Below, piece after piece: positions 25,201 through 37,952 of a stretch of 64,000 bases of DNA. The translations under genes and the position numbers were made by a program. The DNA comes from Exophiala sp. HKRS030 (taxonomy: Eukaryota; Ascomycota; Eurotiomycetes; Chaetothyriales; Herpotrichiellaceae). The stretch spans positions 496,001-560,000 of the forward strand of contig JAHWDD010000033.1 in assembly GCA_023897205.1 (NCBI GenBank), given 5' to 3'. Under the pieces are notes generated by a model that was not told the origin of the DNA, did not search any database, and saw only the letters and a list, made by a program, of their open reading frames with translations. How positions within the stretch are numbered: position 1 is the first letter of the stretch; every line of letters begins with the position of its first letter.

Positions 25201-28200
25201 GTTATGTTAAAACTGACATTCGATGCCAGTCAAATACCGGAGCAACATGCCTCCCTGCTTGCGTCACAATTGGAAGGCATTGCAGCCAATATCATCGAGA
25301 ATCCAGAGATCGGTCTGGAAAGTCTTTGGCATACTAAGAATATCAACACGATGTCAATATCGAATCCTGAGTACCGAAAGTTTACAAACACCTTTGACCT
25401 CACATCTACAATCTCAAAATTGGCTCGGACAAATCCTTCCCAAACCGCTATCGAATTTGTTCAGGATTTCCAGAGAGGAAGGGAGCCCCTCGTAACAACT
25501 CTGACGTACCAGCAGTTGTACCATGATGCTTCAAAGGTAGCCTTTGCGCTGTTAGATAATTACAGTGTAAAGCCGGATGACTTGATCTGTCTGCTTGCCT
25601 CGAAGTCCATTGAACTATATGTTGGGATTCTCGGAGTTATTTTGGCAGGCGCTGCCTACCTATGCATCGATGTTCGGACGCCCGCCGAAAGGATTAGGCA
25701 AATTCTTCACGAATCAAAATCCTCGGTTGTCATGACAAATGGATACCAAGAGCACAACTTGCAAGCAGAAGCAGGCCACAATTTTGTCCCTATCAATGAT
25801 CTTGTGAAGTCAGAATGCTCTGCGACGAATTCTCTGCCTACTTGCTTACCACATACCCTGGCGTATGCGGTTTTTACCTCTGGTAGCACCGGTGTACCAA
25901 AGGGGGTCCTCATCACACGTCAAAATCTGTTAAGCAACATTGAAGAGCTCTCTCGGATCTACCCAAGTGATTCAACTACCGACAAGCTACTCCAGGCATG
26001 CTCTCCGGCGTTCGATGTTTCTGTTTTCGAAATATTCTGGACTTGGCATAGTGGAATGACCTTGTGTGCAGCAGCCAACGATGTGCTTTTCAGGAACATT
26101 GAGGATTACATCAACTTTTTCGAGATCACACATCTTAGTTTGACGCCTTCTGTCGCCGCTCTCGTCGATCGTGACAATGTCCCTGGAGTGAAGATGCTTG
26201 TCACTGCTGGTGAGCCAATGAACTCCAAAGTTTTTGCTAACTGGAAAGGTCGAGGTCTATACCAGGGTTATGGACCAAGTGAAACAACAAATATCTGTAA
26301 TGTTCGACCTCAGGTGTCGGACTCTGATGTAGCAAATAATGTGGGCCCTGGATTTTCCAATACCTCCCTTTTCATTGGTCGCAAGGGAAGATCAGCAGAG
26401 CAAGGAGACCGACAGTACCTCGGTTCACTCCAGCTATTGCCCAAAGGCGCAGTAGGCGAGATATGGATCGGAGGGGAGCAAGTTGGAAGGGGGTATATCG
26501 ATCCAAGGCTGACCGAGAAGAGCTTTTTCGGTCATCCTGAATATGGCCGGCTTTACCGCTCTGGTGATCTTGGACGACTCCTATCTGATGGATCCTTGCT
26601 GATCTTGGGCCGTGAAGATGACCAAGTCAAGTTGAGAGGTCAACGTATAGAGCTTGGTGAGATCAACTCGGCACTGCTGAAGTGTGACAATGTCATGGAT
26701 GCAGTTTCAATGATCCTTCCAGATGGTACTAACAGGGATCGCCTTATTACATTCTGGTCACCATCGCGTCCACCGAGTGAGGACGATCTGCCTGCGACAA
26801 CGGCCGACTATTTCGCACGACTGCAAAATCTTCTACCTGTTTACATGATACCCGATACGCTTTTGTATATGCGCGAAATGCCATTGACGAGGCAAGGCAA
26901 GGCCGATCGGCGTGCCATGGCCGATGTATTTCAGCAGCTCAATTCCAGTCAGCTTCTGGCATGTTCCAGGGGCCATGACGACTCGAAAGACCTGGAGCCA
27001 TTAACAACCTCGGAACAAGGAGTCGCAGAAATACTAGGTGAAGTTCTTGCCGTTAGCACAAATGACATTAAGCGCAACAGTTCATTTTATGCACTTGGTC
27101 TGGACTCCATCAATGCTATCCGTGTGGCACGAATGATCAAAGCACGAGGGTATCATTCTGTAGAGGTGTCGACCGTTTTACAAAACTCTTCCATTGGAAA
27201 ACTCATGAATGTGATTGGAACTTCGAAAGAAACAGAGATCGAGGATTCAGGCAAGAACTCACTCCGTGGTTTGTCTGGGATTTGGGATAGCGACTTGAGA
27301 GCTAGATACACTCGAGCCGGTCATCATGTGGACAGATTTCTGCATTGTACGCCTTTGCAGGAATCTATGGTCACTACATCGCTCAATTCGCCAACACATG
27401 CTTATGTAAACAGGCTCAAGCTGCAAGTCTTTGGAGAAATCGAAAAGCTTCGAAATTGCTGGCGATTGGCAGTCGAAAGACACCAAGTCCTGAGGACTGG
27501 ATTTGCTGCCCTTGACTCTGCAGAAACTCCATATGTTCAGGTAGTCTTGAAAGACTTTCCTCTGCCTTGGCACAAGAGTCCTGCGGATGCCGGTTTGAAA
27601 GAAGAACTGGATCATCTTATGCTTCCTCCATGGAGCATTCAAATTGATGAAAAGGACGGGGTACTTGATTTGATACTAGAGATCCATCATGCCCTCTATG
27701 ACGGTGAAGCTATGTCCATGCTACTTGCCGAGATCGAGACTTCCTATTCTGGGCTTCATCTCTCCACTCCAGTTCCTTTTGACGGTTATCTCGACTTTAT
27801 GGAGGCTCAAAATAAAACAGAAATTGACGACTTCTGGAGAGGTCAATTGGAAGGAATCGAGCCTAGCATATTGACCGATGTACTTCCCCAACAGGTCAGA
27901 AGCGAATCCTCGCTAACAGTAACTCGCAACTCAAGCGTGCTTCTTTCCACATTTCGAGATCATGCAAAGAAGCTTTCGACCACGAGCCTTGCTGTTCTGC
28001 AGACGGCATGGAGCCGTCTACTCTCAAGTCTATTACAGACGCGAGACGTCTGCTTCGGGAATGTCCTCAGTGGCCGCAATCTACCAGTCAATGGCGTTGA
28101 AAGAATGATTGCACCATGTTTCAACACAGTACCCCTGAGAATACGGATGAGGCAAAACATGTCCAATGAAAACCTCTGCCATGTGCTTCAACAGACTAAC

Positions 28201-31200
28201 GTTGATATTCTTCCCTTTCAGCCGAGTTCACTAAGGCGCATTCAACGACAAAATGTTGAGGGCGGGAGACGATTGTTTGACACGTTAATCTTACTACAAA
28301 CGGGTGAGGTACGACTAGACGAGAAGATCTGGAGTCTGCAAGAAGAAACAGGAGATATGTCATTCCCGTTCATTTTGGAAGTGGTTCTGGACAAAGTGAA
28401 CAACGCCTTAAATCTCAGACTTCATTCTGAGAGTGCATGTCACGAATTTCTAGAAAAGCTTGTCGCCTCTTTCGACTCGTTCCTAGACCACACAATCAAG
28501 TTTCCACAGGCCAGGGCATCCGATTTCGCACACGCAGCTACTTGCCTGCCCATGGTAGATGTTAATGTGAAGAGAGATAGAACGACGGACATCGACAGTC
28601 ATGTCGAACGCAAGCATTTATCAATATCATCAGACAATGAAATTCAAGTCGTTAAGGTCATCAGAAGTCTCAAACCAGAGCTGGCCAGGGAGATCTCCAA
28701 GAGCACAACTATCTTTCATCTCGGTCTCGACAGCATCAACGCGGTTCAGATTGCGGCACAGCTTCGAAAACTTGGATATGAACTGTCTAGTGCTGACATA
28801 CTAGAAGCTGCCACTATCGAGAGAATAGCTTCGCTGCTGTCGAGAGACAGTGCAACAGAAGCAATCCCAGGCCTTGATCTTCAGGCTTTGGAGAACAAGT
28901 ATTGGGAGATGATCGGCAAGGATATTCCAATGAGCAGAAATCGCGTCCAATTCGTGAGACCATGCACATCCACACAGAGTGGAATCATCTCCGAGTACTT
29001 GAAATCCCAAGGTAAACTCTACTATAATTCCATGCGATTCTCGCTTGATCACGACCTTGATATTCAGCAACTTCGACAAAGCTGGAATGCAGCGATGGGT
29101 AAACATGACATGCTCCGCACTGGCTTCATCTCAACGGACCATCCAACATATCCCTTCGCCATGGTCACATATCAATCGAAAACCACAGAACTTCCGTGGA
29201 ACGAAGACCATCAATCTTCTCAAGGTGGAGATAGGTCAAAGGATGCCATCGAAGATCTAGCAAATCCACCCTGGCAATTGAGGCTAGAGCGGCGAAAGGA
29301 GGGAATGAGCCTTAAATTATCCATGTTACATGCGATCTATGATGCAAGGTCTCTTCAGATCATCCTCAACGATGTTGCAAGTTTCTATCATGGCAAGCAG
29401 CCACCAGCGTCCATACCCCTCGACGCAATCCTCTCAAGGCTCCTGGTGCAAGGACGAGATGCTCGTTCCCAAGAGTTCTGGTCGAAGTCTACAAGCAAGT
29501 TTTGTCCAACTAGGTTCCCCGACATGAATATATTTCATGAAGAAGATTTAGGCCTCGGGATTACCACACAAGAGTGCAGAACACCACAAACGAAGATTGA
29601 GGCAACGTGTGCAAAGGCTGGCGCGAATCTGCAAGCTCTCTTTGTAGCTGCATGGGGCATTGTACTCTCCACGTACACTGCTCAAAACAACGTTACGCTG
29701 GGGCTGGTTCTCTCAGGTAGAGATTTTGACGTTGAAGATGCCCAGAACCTCGCATTCCCCTGTATCAACACGATTCCTTTTCCCGTCGAGGTCTCCAAAG
29801 ACTATGCAGAATTGCTTCAAAAATGTGTGGACCTCAACGCCAAGGTAAGCAGGCACCAACATACTCCCCTGAGTCTCATCAAACGCTGGACGGGAATTGA
29901 AGAAACCCTTTTCGATACCATGATCGCTCTACAGAAATATAATTCAGCCGACGAATCGACCCATCCCTGGTCTCAGGTTGAAGACAAAGCCTCTGCAGAG
30001 TATACAATCTCTCTAGAAATATTTGAAGAAGCCAATGACAAATTTCGCTTCCAGCTTACGCATAGGAATGATCTTGTTCCACCAGGACAGGCGATGCTCA
30101 TTCTACAAGAATTCGAAGAAGCGCTCAGCAGCATCATTGCAGCAGTAGAGAGCAAGTCATTCGAAGCAAGTGAAGCACTCCTTTCCGTTCTTCCTCCAAC
30201 AGAAGCGAGATTTCCCACCAGTATACAATATTTGCATGAATTTGTCGAGACTTCCGCGGAAAAACATCCTGAAAAGGTTGCCTTGGAGTTTATCACAGAT
30301 TTGTCAAATGGTCAAGGATCGAACCAGAAATGGTCCTACGAGCAGCTAAACTCTGCGGGAAACCAGATCGCAAATCTCCTACTATCTCATGGCGTTCAGA
30401 CCGGCGATCTTGTTGCGGTTTGTTTTGACAAATGTCCTGAGGCCTCCTTCGCCATTCTTGGATCCTTAAAGGCAGGCTGCGGATATCTTGCCATCGATCC
30501 TGCTGCACCAAAGGCGCGCAAATCTTTCATCTTGGAGGATTCAGCCTGCAAGATCGTCCTCACCGCAGATAACAACCTCGGGGACTTCACCAACACCGAT
30601 CGGGTTGAAGTTATTTCACTAAGTGATGGCCATTGGCAAGATCAGTCGCGGCGAAAGCCCAAGCACAGCGTGAACATAGATCCACAAGACACTTGTTACT
30701 GTCTCTACACTTCTGGTACCACAGGAACCCCAAAGGGGTGTCTAATTAGTCACGACAGTGCTGTCCAAGCCATGTTATCTTTCCAGCATATCTTTAAGGG
30801 CCGGTGGAATACCTCATCTCGGTGGCTACAATTCGCGTCCTTCCATTTCGATGTCAGCGTTTTGGAACAATATTGGAGTTGGAGCGTAGGTATTTGTGTG
30901 ACATCCGTACCTCGTGATCTTCTATTCGAGGATCTGCCTGGAACTATCAGTGCACTGGAGATTACTCACCTCGACCTGACTCCTAGCTTAGCTCGGCTTT
31001 TGACTCCGGAAGAGGTACCGAGCTTATGTGAAGGGGTCTTCATCGTTGGCGGTGAGCAACTGAGGCAAGATATCCTGGACACGTGGGGAAATACTAAATG
31101 TTTGTACAATTTCTATGGGCCGAGCGAGGTGACAATCGGTTGTACAGTCCACCCAAACGTCACCGCAAAGACAAAGCCAACCAACATTGGTCAGCAGTGG

Positions 31201-34200
31201 CGCAACGTTGGTTCATTCGTACTCGAACCAAAAAAGCAGAAACCTGTGGTCAGAGGTGCGGTAGGAGAGCTTTGTCTGTCTGGGCCTCTGGTCGGTAAGG
31301 GGTACCTGAATCGTCCAGACTTGACTGCGGAGAAATTTGTCACTTTGGAAAAGTATGATACTCGAGTGTACAGAACAGGTGATCTGGTACGCCTACTCCA
31401 TGACAACAGTTTCGAATTCCTCGGAAGAATGGACGACCAAGTCAAATTGAGAGGACAAAGACTCGAGATCGGTGAGATCAACCACACCATCATCCACGCC
31501 GATCTCAATATCAAGGATGCGACGACGATGGTATTAAAACATCCTGTTCAGCAGAAAGATCAACTAGTCTCGTTTTTCTCCACCTCAAACAAACGCAAAA
31601 AGGACGAAGAGCCAGAGATCATCTCAAATTCTGAAGTTCAGACGCTGATAGGTAGGATCAAACGACACTGTTCCGATCGTTTGCCAGCATACATGATACC
31701 TACCTATTACTACGGAATTCCTTCGATCCCTCTTACTATCAATAACAAGGTTGATCGTAAGTCACTCAAAGCTCTTTTCGAACAAGCCATAAAAGATCTG
31801 AGCACTTCGAAGGGAGAAGACAGCCGCCGTGGCGGAGATATTGCCGGCCTTGAAGAGGTCATCGCCATTCTCTCCAAGTTCCTACAACTTCCAGCATCCT
31901 CCCTTGATCAGTCATCCAGGTTGTTTGAGCTTGGTTTAGACTCCATTTCAGCAATTGGGTTATCTAGATCGTTCAAAAGAAATGGTTACGGCAAGGCGGA
32001 CGTCGCGACTATACTGAAAAATACCGTTGTCGGCGAACTAGCACGCGAAATTCAACATACGGATCAGCTTCAGGATGAAGGCTCTGTGCAACAGGTACAA
32101 AGCGAAATCGACGCCTTTGCGAAGGCGCATTGCGGTACCATAACGAAAGTTCTGGACTTCGAGAGAAAGGACATCGCATGTATTGCGCCCTGCACTCCAT
32201 TACAGGAAGGCATGATATCGAAGGTCATGCGCAGCTCCCCAAGTGATACTACCTACTTTTCCGGCTTTTACTTCCAGCTAGCGAACGATATCCATCTTGA
32301 GGCTTTAGCGGATGCCTGGAAAGACACAGAAAAGTGCACTGCAATTTTGAGGACATATTTTACCCCAACTGTGGACGGATATGCTCAGGTGGCGCTTCGA
32401 TTGGGTAAGAGTGCTGTAGTCAGTGTACAAGCTTTGCAAAATGGCGAAAAGCACCCATCTATACCTTGGAGCCGGTATTTTTCAGACTGGGTCGTATCGG
32501 CCCGAAGATTTGGCAAAGAAGTACCTTGGAAAGTTGACCTTATTACATTTGGAAGGAGAAAATTCATGTCTTTGTTTATGTTCCACGGTTTGTACGACGG
32601 AATCAGTCTACGATTACTGTTGAACAAGGTCAAAGAGACGTACCTCGAGACTGGTGCTCACGCAACATCGGACTTGAGCTTTTTCGAATCCCTTGCCCAT
32701 GGTCCGCTTCGTCGTCAACCTGAAGAGGAAACGTTTTGGAAGAAACACCTGTCCATCGTCAGGCGATTGGACTTGCCTGAAAAGGGCCAAAAGGGTGGAA
32801 AGATCGCGAAGAGCCTGCAAATTAGGCGTATTTTATCGAGCAAAGCCATATCGGAAACTTGTAAGAAGCTCAATGTGACACTTCCAGCATTGTTTCAGGC
32901 CGCCTGGCTTTCAGCAATAGAAAAGTTTTACAAGGTCAACCCAACTATTGGCGTTGTCGTATCTGGCAGGGGCCTGGCACTGGAACATTCTGAGAGCGTC
33001 ATTGGCCCGATGTTCAACACATTGCCATTCAGCGTTCAAAACTTGGCCAAGGGAGCGTCATTCGCAGATCTTGTCCGAGCATGCCATCACCTCAATGTGA
33101 ATGTTATTCCATTCTCACATACACCACTACGACGCATTGCTCGATATATTGGTCAAGAGATGAGAGACGGCCTTTTTGATACACTGTTCGTCTTTCAGAA
33201 GCCTGCAGAGCAATCGGGAGAGGAATTGTGGAACGAAATTCCCAGCGAAGCAACACCAGATTATCCACTGAATCTCGAAGTTGAGCAGGAAACCCATGAC
33301 AGATTTGTCATAACCATAGCAACAAAGCCGAACTTCGTGGACGAAGGGGATGCACAATCATTGCTTGAGCTTTATCTTACCATTCTGAAAGAAGAAAAGG
33401 GATTAGCGATGCCGATTGCCGAAAATTTCTGCGAAAGCCACCACGATACAGTACTAAATAAGTTCGCAAGAGATCATGATAGCCAACGAAATGGTGGACC
33501 AAATAAGAAACAGGAGGTTATCGACTTAAGCGGTACCGAGTTGGCAGTTCGCACGCAACTCGCAAAACTCGCGGCTGTGCCAGAACAAAGCATTAATCGA
33601 CATGATCCGACCATTTTTGAGTTGGGGCTTGACAGCATTGAAGCAATGAAGTTGGTTACACGACTCAAATACATTGCACCAAAAATCAGTATAGGTGCGA
33701 TCATGAGATCTCCGACTGTAGGTGGAATCGCTGGAATCATTGAATCAAACAAAAGAGGCGATAGGAAGGATGAATCAAATGGCCACGATAATTCAATCGC
33801 GAACAAGCAGGCGAAATGGTATGACCTGCTTGCTGCGCAGGGCATTGATACCCAGAAAGTTCAGCGCGTCCTACCTGTGACGTCTATGCAAGAAGGATTA
33901 TTGATGGACTCAAGCAACTACTTCAATGTTTTCGTGTACAAGTTGAAGTCTAAGGTAACCACGGAGAAGTTGAAGCAGACCTTGGAGAAGGTTATACGAC
34001 AAGAGCCTGTTTTGAGGACTCGGATAACAAATGCAGAAGCGGACGAGGATGGTGTGACGTTCTTGCAGTACGTTGTGAGAGATTGCGGTGCCGTCAAAGT
34101 CCTTCAAAATCGACAAATTGCCTCCGTTGTGGCGCGCCTGAAGGATGTGGCCGAGAGCTTAGGAATTCAAGAACAGAGTTTCCAGGTGCGACTCATCCAG

Positions 34201-36849
34201 AGTGATGAAGGTAACAATTACATGATCCTCGGAGCCCCACATGCATTATATGATGCTCTCTCATTACACCTTCTACACGAACAAATTGCCTACGCTTATG
34301 CCAAGACAGAGATCAAGGATGACAACAAGGAGCGAGTTCAATATGAGGACCATCTCGAAGAAGTTGCTTCCCAAGCACGTAGCGCTGAAGCAAAAGGATT
34401 TTGGAAACAACTCGTCCGTGACACTCGACCTACCACCTTCGCGAATCATCTTGATATCGAGCACCCTTCCACGGAGCCAATTCTCGTCCAAATCTCTGCG
34501 GCTGTTAGCTTGGATCAGGCGTCAAAAGTGTGCAGAACCAACGGCGTCACATTGCAATCTCTGGGGCTTTTGTGTTGGAGTCTAGCAGTGGCACACGTTA
34601 CCAGATCCCTTGATGTTTGTTTTGGATTGGTTCTTTCTGGCAGAACAACGGGCGAGTCCGGGAAGCTAGTGTTTCCAACTTTCAACACTGTCCTCTTCAG
34701 ATCATCTGTTGAGAAGGATGGATCCAAGGCTGATGCATTGAAAAGTATTCATCGATCGGCGATTCAAGTTGCCGAACATCAACATTACCCACTCAAAGAC
34801 ATCCTCCGCCTTGCAAGAGCGCAATCCAACCACACTAACTTCTTTGATGCGCTATTCACTTTTCAAAAGCTACCGACTCAAGATAGCGGGGAAAGCCGAA
34901 TTCCCGTGCTGTACGAGGAATGCAAAGACACATACTCGCAGCTTAAACCACCATATCCCATCAATGTTGAATTCGAAACCCATTCGGATGGTCTTAAGTG
35001 GACAGTAGCCGTCCAGAGCGGTGTTGCTGATCGAAAATTTGTGGACAAGCTTTCTCATATGCTCAACGATATCCTTGAGTCCATTGTCAAAGCTCCGCAA
35101 GAAAGCCTCATTCGACATGACAGTGAAGCGGTATTCATTTGTGAACTTCCAGCTATACGATTGAGATCAGAGGGGCAAATTTCGGTAAATGGCCATACGC
35201 AAATGGCGAGTGATTCTAATGGCGCAGCAACCGAAAACAATTGGAGCTCTGTTGAAGCTCAAATCAGGACTGTGCTGGCAAAGGTCGCCAAAATTGGCGA
35301 GGATGAAATCTCAAAGACGTCAAGCATATTTCACCTTGGTCTCGACAGTGTCAGTGCTATCAAAGTCGCCAGTCTTCTCAAATACCAAGGTATCAGACTT
35401 CCGGTTAGTGATATCGTCAAAGCACAGACTATTGAGAAAATGGCACTGGTGTGCAGAGTCAACGTCATCGCAGGACCCGTCGCAATTACCAATGGCACGC
35501 AGGGTCCGTCCGGTCCCTCCCCAGCTGCGTTACGGAAGCTTGGAATTGATCCGAACGATGTTGAAGACGTACTCCCTGCAACACCGGGACAAACCTACAC
35601 GCTAGACGTGTGGACTGCAAGCAAAGGGCGTCTCTTCTATCCTACCTTTTGGTTTCATGCATCTAGAACGACAAAAGCAGAGTTGGAGGAAGCATTCTTC
35701 CGCTTGTCAAAGAGCGTGCCGATCCTCAGGACGAAGTTTGTGTATCACGAGGTCAAGAACGTCTCATCAATATGGCAGGTGGCTTTTAGGGATACTTCAT
35801 CCACCACAAATTCTTTGCCGTGGTCGATAGATTCTGAGGACTACCACGGTGGGCAACTACTCACTCTGAAGATCCACCATGCTCTCTATGATGCAGTCAG
35901 TCTTGAATTGATGGTATCACTACTCGAAGAGCTTTTTCAAGATAGGCAAGCCATTCCCAAGCCGAACATAGGCATGAAGGACTTCGGTACTCATCTCCGG
36001 AAATATGCCGGTCAAGCAAAACATTTCTGGCAACGCTATCTAAGTGATCAAGCAACAATCGCATCGAATCTTGCATCTGGATCCTTCTCGGCAAAGCGTG
36101 CTGAACAGTACAAACCAAAAGTCCTGCCAGCGTCGAGCATGAAGGTATTTTTGCGGCAGCACGGCCTCAGTATACAAGCATTCTTCTTCGCCGTATACGC
36201 ACGAGCATACCTTGATTTCTTGCAATCACAACATAAGCATGACAAGGAATTCGGAAGCAAAACCGACGTCGTTCTTGGCCTTTACCTCGCAAACCGATCG
36301 TTAGATATCGATCGACTAACAGAGCTGATCGCACCAACCTTCAATATTGTGCCTCTTAGAGTTCACGTTCATGGACGGTCGACATCTGATATTGCCGTGA
36401 ACATACAGCAAGACCTTGCAGAGATCACAAAGATCGAAAATTGTGGGGTTAGTATGTATGATATTTATCATTGGACTGGCGTGCAGGTGGACACCTACCT
36501 CAATTTTCTTTCGCTTCCAGGAACCGACAGCAATGAGGGCGTCCCTCTAGAAAATGGCCATGAAGTCAATAAAGTCGAAATTACCCACGCTATGCTAAGC
36601 CGAGAAGAAAAAGACAAAGTCGCGCACGCCGAACCGGCTTCACCTTTCATCAACAATGTCCCCGAAAACTCCAGCCGCAGCAAATGGTGCTTGGTAAGTC
36701 TTCATTCGGATGGTGCAATATGAAACCCTACTAATATACGTTGCTCTCAGCCTTCCATTGACATTGAAGTCAAAATAGATGATGCTAATTTGGGGATTGG
36801 CGTCTTTGCCCCGAAGATATGCTTTCGAAGGAAGAAGCAGAGAACATGA
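22213..36849 (+). CDS. sidC: Ferrichrome-type siderophore nonribosomal peptide synthetase (about 4,860-4,876 aa)
   Basis: Exons 22213..36693 and 36751 onward; the 57-nt intron has GTAAGT and branch CTAAT. Domain order from motifs: A1 (YTSGSTGLPKG at 191), T1 (GLDS, Ser571), C1 (HH752), A2 (TSGSTGVPKG, about 1221), T2 (Ser1632), C2 (HH1825), T3 (Ser2174), C3 (His2373), A3 (YTSGTTGTPKG at 2832), T4 (Ser3244), C4 (His3458), T5 (Ser3808), C5 (His4010), T6 (Ser4379), C6 (HH4555). All six carrier serines and all catalytic second histidines are present. No thioesterase domain: the terminal C domain would cyclise the peptide. It joins N5-acyl-N5-hydroxyornithine with small neutral amino acids in the cytosol. 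As read, the last exon stops at 36849. One extra C in the run 36809-36812 would give APEDMLSKEEAENMIDDMKR and a stop at 36897, a more family-like end. Confidence 0.95.
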
Positions 36850-36899
36850 TTGATGACATGAAACGTCTGATGCGTAATGAAATATCGTCGGGTGATTAG

Positions 36900-37952
36900 C
36901 ATTCTCTTCAGGATGGCAGCCTGTTAATGGTGGATTTCAAGGTTCTTCAGCGAGTTATGAGCCCCTCTTTTTTCACGTAGATTTCAGAGTAGAGTATATA
37001 GATCCACCTCTTGTTTAGAAGTCCGCTTTGAGATAATACTTTCAACCTCTCACAGCGATCCAACACGTCGGGAGTAAATTTTCCGCCCTAAAAACATGCA
37101 CTATCCAATCACAGTCACACGCACACCATTCTAAGCTAAAGATGCAATCCCCCCGGAATCTATGGCGGTAATCATAATCTTCTTACCTAAGATAACGTCT
37201 CGGGGTCCTCCATGGTCGTGGCTGTCAGCCTTGCACACACACATATGCGCTAGTGGGTCGCTCGCCGGCGGCCGCTAGTGTTCGCCCCCAAAACCCAGGT
37301 ACACAATGATGTGATTGGTAAGCGGTGTATCTTACAACCGTGCTTATTTTGATCGAATCCTAAATCTTACGGTTCTAGCCACTTTACTTCGTTATGACAG
37401 TGCTTGTAACCTTTTGCGCTCAAAGAATGACCCGGTTCTTGACCGAATCCATGGCTATGGACGGTGTCACACAAACGCCGCGATGCAATTTTGCGTGGTA
37501 TCGCGATTTCCGTGGTGGTCGTGGTGGGACACATTCAGGTATTTCGTGCTGATGCAAGAACATCGTCAACGGAGGTAGACCACGGGGCCACATAGGATAG
37601 CGGTGAATCCTCCTTGTCGATGGATCTCCACACAGAATCTGCGTTAGGTAAGCTGGTGCTCGGCTACAACTTTGAACCCAGGAAAGAAGGCGAACACCTC
37701 CCCGAAAGACCCGCAGGGGCGAGATTACTGCTGGGCGCGGTTACTACGTCGCATGGCACGTTACCAGAAAAGGCCTTAAATTCTGCCAATTTGTACAGAG
37801 TACCGCCCACGCATTAAAGGCGGTGGAAGGGCGTCCACCACCTTTGATGGCCTACATATGACCACAGGGTCGGGTTCCTGACTTCTCTCTCTGCTTACTC
37901 TGATTGTTCTTGGAACGTTTGCCGTGCACCACCGGTATCGAGGATCATAACC
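36900..37952. other. Intergenic between sidC and the cupin gene
   Basis: About 1 kb on the same strand. Short frames at 37315-37578 and 37614-37817 lack domains. No perfect ATCWGATAA site was found here, so iron control of the cupin gene is not supported by sequence. Confidence 0.45.

Noticed and set aside
28400..28700. A hidden adenylation domain between C2 and T3 of SidC
   Set aside because: The gap is about 90 residues with no TSGSTG-, YGP- or GRxDxQxK-type motif.
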